DNA of 6,354 bases from an uncultured Erysipelotrichaceae bacterium (GTDB lineage: Bacteria; Bacillota_I; Bacilli_A; RF39; UBA660): contig CACXJP010000072.1 in assembly GCA_902768065.1 (NCBI GenBank), positions 13,758 through 20,111 on the forward strand, in the 5' to 3' direction. Shown here piece by piece: positions 6,118-6,354 of the stretch (its first letter is position 1; each line of letters opens with the position of its first letter). Both the position numbers and the translations under genes were made by a program. The notes beneath the pieces are model-generated. The model was given only the letters and a program-made list of their open reading frames with translations. It was not told where the DNA came from and made no database searches.

Positions 6118-6354
6118 TTACTTATCCTTCTTTTTAGAATCAGCAAATTTCTTCATGATTCCTTCTTTACTTAATATGTTTCTAACAGTATCAGTAGGAA
6201 TAGCACCATTGTTTAACCATTTTAAAGCAACTTCTTCATTGATTACAACCTTAGAATCATCAATTGGTGAATATGTACCAACTAATTCTAAATATTGTCC
6301 ATTTCTTGGTCTTCTTGAATCTGTAGCAACTATTCTGTAAGTAGGTCTTTTCTT
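6118..6354 (-). CDS. rpsP: 30S ribosomal protein S16, N-terminus outside window
   Basis: S16 is a small-subunit protein that binds 16S rRNA and helps 30S assembly. Seventy-eight residues are visible, reading from the right edge: [27 protein letters not shown], then the family-typical [19 protein letters not shown] and [15 protein letters not shown] tail. The first dozen or so residues, usually of the form M-x-V-K-I-R-L-x-R-x-G, lie beyond the window. The frame ends at TAA (6120-6118), two bases before khpA, whose ribosome binding site AAGGA lies within the last codons of rpsP. No anomalies are seen. Confidence 0.97.
   Translation of the reverse strand, partial: KKRPTYRIVATDSRRPRNGQYLELVGTYSPIDDSKVVINEEVALKWLNNGAIPTDTVRNILSKEGIMKKFADSKKKDK

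Noticed and set aside
6155..6340. Plus-strand frame of 61 codons opposite rpsP.
   Set aside because: The S16 sequence on the minus strand is unmistakable; the opposite frame is a shadow.

Overview
The window is a strongly AT-rich stretch from a low-GC Gram-positive-type bacterium. Codons mostly end in A or T, start sites carry strong GGAGG-type ribosome binding sites, and TATAAT -10 boxes and short U-tailed hairpins are easy to see. Gene content (rpsP-khpA, uppS-cdsA-rseP, priA) fits Bacillota. The style of the secreted protein suggests an uncultured gut-type Bacilli or Mollicutes-relative lineage, but that is an inference. All Trp codons are TGG and TGA appears neither as sense nor as stop in the seven genes. 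All seven genes lie on the minus strand, so the biological order runs from high to low coordinates.

From right to left: (i) 6354-5867, the tail of a ribosomal unit: rpsP (S16, first residues outside the window) and khpA (small KH-domain RNA-binding protein), closed by a terminator overlapping the khpA stop codon. (ii) 5806-3228, a tightly packed envelope operon: uppS (undecaprenyl diphosphate synthase, makes the lipid carrier for peptidoglycan), cdsA (CDP-diacylglycerol synthase, phospholipid precursor) and rseP (site-2 intramembrane metalloprotease), closed by a second terminator. The dxr gene found between cdsA and rseP in Bacillus subtilis is absent. (iii) 3205-1671, a stand-alone gene with its own strong promoter and terminator. 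It encodes a secreted protein with an N-terminal membrane or signal segment, a beta-rich domain and a large glycine-rich domain resembling that of the animal receptors ALK and LTK. (iv) 1692-1, the promoter and first 546 codons of priA (primosomal helicase), which starts at TTG and runs off the left edge.

Three intergenic gaps of about 60-80 bases separate the units. Each combines an intrinsic terminator with a TATAAT box for the next gene within a few tens of bases. There is no gene-free stretch over 300 bases, and I see no RNA gene, CRISPR array or mobile element. Most of the window is ordinary housekeeping DNA; the glycine-rich secreted protein is the only gene with poorly known function.
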